Assembly (NCBI GenBank): GCA_026982255.1
Contig: JALSHL010000091.1
Coordinates: 1-24,169 of the forward strand
Length of the DNA: 24,169 nt
Source of the DNA: Paracoccaceae bacterium
GTDB lineage: Bacteria; Pseudomonadota; Alphaproteobacteria; Rhodobacterales; Rhodobacteraceae
Direction of reading: 5' to 3'
Shown here: positions 23,713 through 24,169 of the stretch, piece after piece
Layout: each line of letters begins with the position of its first letter
Position numbering within the stretch: position 1 is the stretch's first letter
The notes under the pieces: model-generated
The model's input: only the letters and a program-made list of their open reading frames with translations
Database searches by the model: none
Told to the model about the DNA's origin: nothing
Position numbers and translations under genes: made by a program

Positions 23713-24169
23713 TCAGGCGTCGTCCCACTGCCAGAGTGCGGGCACGAAACGATAACTGTCGCCGGCGGGCATGACATAGCCGACACCGGGGAAGGGGAAG
23801 TGGAAACCCAGAACCGCCATCCGGTCCGCAGCGGCCTGGTCCAGCAGGCGCCGTCTGGTCGCGACCGTCTGGTCACCATCCATGTCGAATGCGGCAAACC
23901 AGTCGGGGCGTTCGAAGCTGACATAGGGATGGGTAACGGCATCTCCGAAAATCATCAGGCTTTCGCCTCTGCTTTCGACCAGTAGCGACATATGCCCGGG
24001 GGTATGTCCCGGCGTTGCGATCATCCGGATGCCCGGGGCAACCTCGTGTCCGTCCTGAACCCGTTCCATTTGCGGGTCGGCGGCTGTCAGAGAGTTGACC
24101 GCACCCAGAACAAGCTGTTGCATGCCTGCATCGACCTCGTTCACCCGTCCGGGTTTCATCCACCAGTCA
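23713..24169 (-). CDS. Metallo-beta-lactamase-fold hydrolase (N-terminus outside window)
   Basis: The frame is open to the end of the window (codons for D-W-W precede the internal Met at 24159), so only the last 151 residues are seen. The MBL-fold metal motif TPGHTPGHMSLL is present, followed by the metal-bridging aspartate in IFGDAVTHPYVSFERPDW and a late histidine in LGFHFPFPGVGYV. The first HxHxDH motif would be in the missing part. The PGHTPGH and GFHFPFPG features resemble lactonase/AHL-lactonase-like and SoxH-like hydrolases, but the substrate cannot be told. It is convergent with nosX with a single-base gap and is probably unrelated to N2O reduction. Confidence 0.85.
   Translation of the reverse strand, partial: DWWMKPGRVNEVDAGMQQLVLGAVNSLTAADPQMERVQDGHEVAPGIRMIATPGHTPGHMSLLVESRGESLMIFGDAVTHPYVSFERPDWFAAFDMDGDQTVATRRRLLDQAAADRMAVLGFHFPFPGVGYVMPAGDSYRFVPALWQWDDA

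Overview
The window looks like part of the chromosome of a GC-rich, free-living alphaproteobacterium, most likely Rhodobacterales (Roseobacter/Paracoccus side). The evidence is a clade I, Tat-exported nitrous oxide reductase cluster in the order nosR-Z-D-F-Y-L-X, a methylsuccinyl-CoA dehydrogenase of the ethylmalonyl-CoA pathway, a PstS-OmpA fusion protein and consistent codon use. No database search was possible; family calls rest on motifs, length and context. No mobile element, tRNA, rRNA, CRISPR array or phage gene was seen. Coding density is high and no gene-free stretch exceeds 300 bases. The longest gaps (about 10642-10901, 14869-15109, 3739-3971 and 12287-12479) are described through the promoters, operators and inverted repeats they hold.

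Layout. 1-2628: 3' part of a very large DUF2339 membrane protein. 2696-3322: a secreted rhodanese-like protein with its own sigma70-type promoter, convergent with and overlapping a group III truncated haemoglobin (3319-3738, minus). 3972-6851: ileS, behind a 5' leader that can fold. 6885-7841 (minus): DUF808/YedI-like membrane protein. 7959-9002 (minus): secreted protein of unknown function. 9064-10641 (minus): phosphate-binding-protein/OmpA fusion. 10902-12286 (minus): arsR-acr3 arsenite-resistance operon with a candidate ArsR operator over the arsR start codon. 12480-14141: mcd. 14176-14868 (minus): Dnr/NnrR-type Crp/Fnr regulator. 15110-23711: nosRZDFYLX. 23713-24169 (minus): 3' part of a metallo-beta-lactamase-fold hydrolase.

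How the genes work together. The right 10 kb is a complete N2O respiration module. NosZ reduces N2O in the periplasm. NosR is the membrane flavo-iron-sulfur protein that supports it. NosD, NosF and NosY form the ABC-type complex needed for CuZ assembly, and NosL is the copper lipoprotein. NosX is the ApbE-type flavin transferase that probably attaches FMN to NosR. The genes overlap by a few bases or are about 10 nt apart, so they are probably one operon. A perfect TTGAC-N4-GTCAA site lies between nosR and the divergent Dnr-type regulator, which points to nitric-oxide-responsive control. The arsenic operon, mcd and ileS are independent units. The least characterised part is the 6.9-10.7 kb minus-strand block, where an unknown secreted protein sits directly behind a PstS-OmpA fusion.
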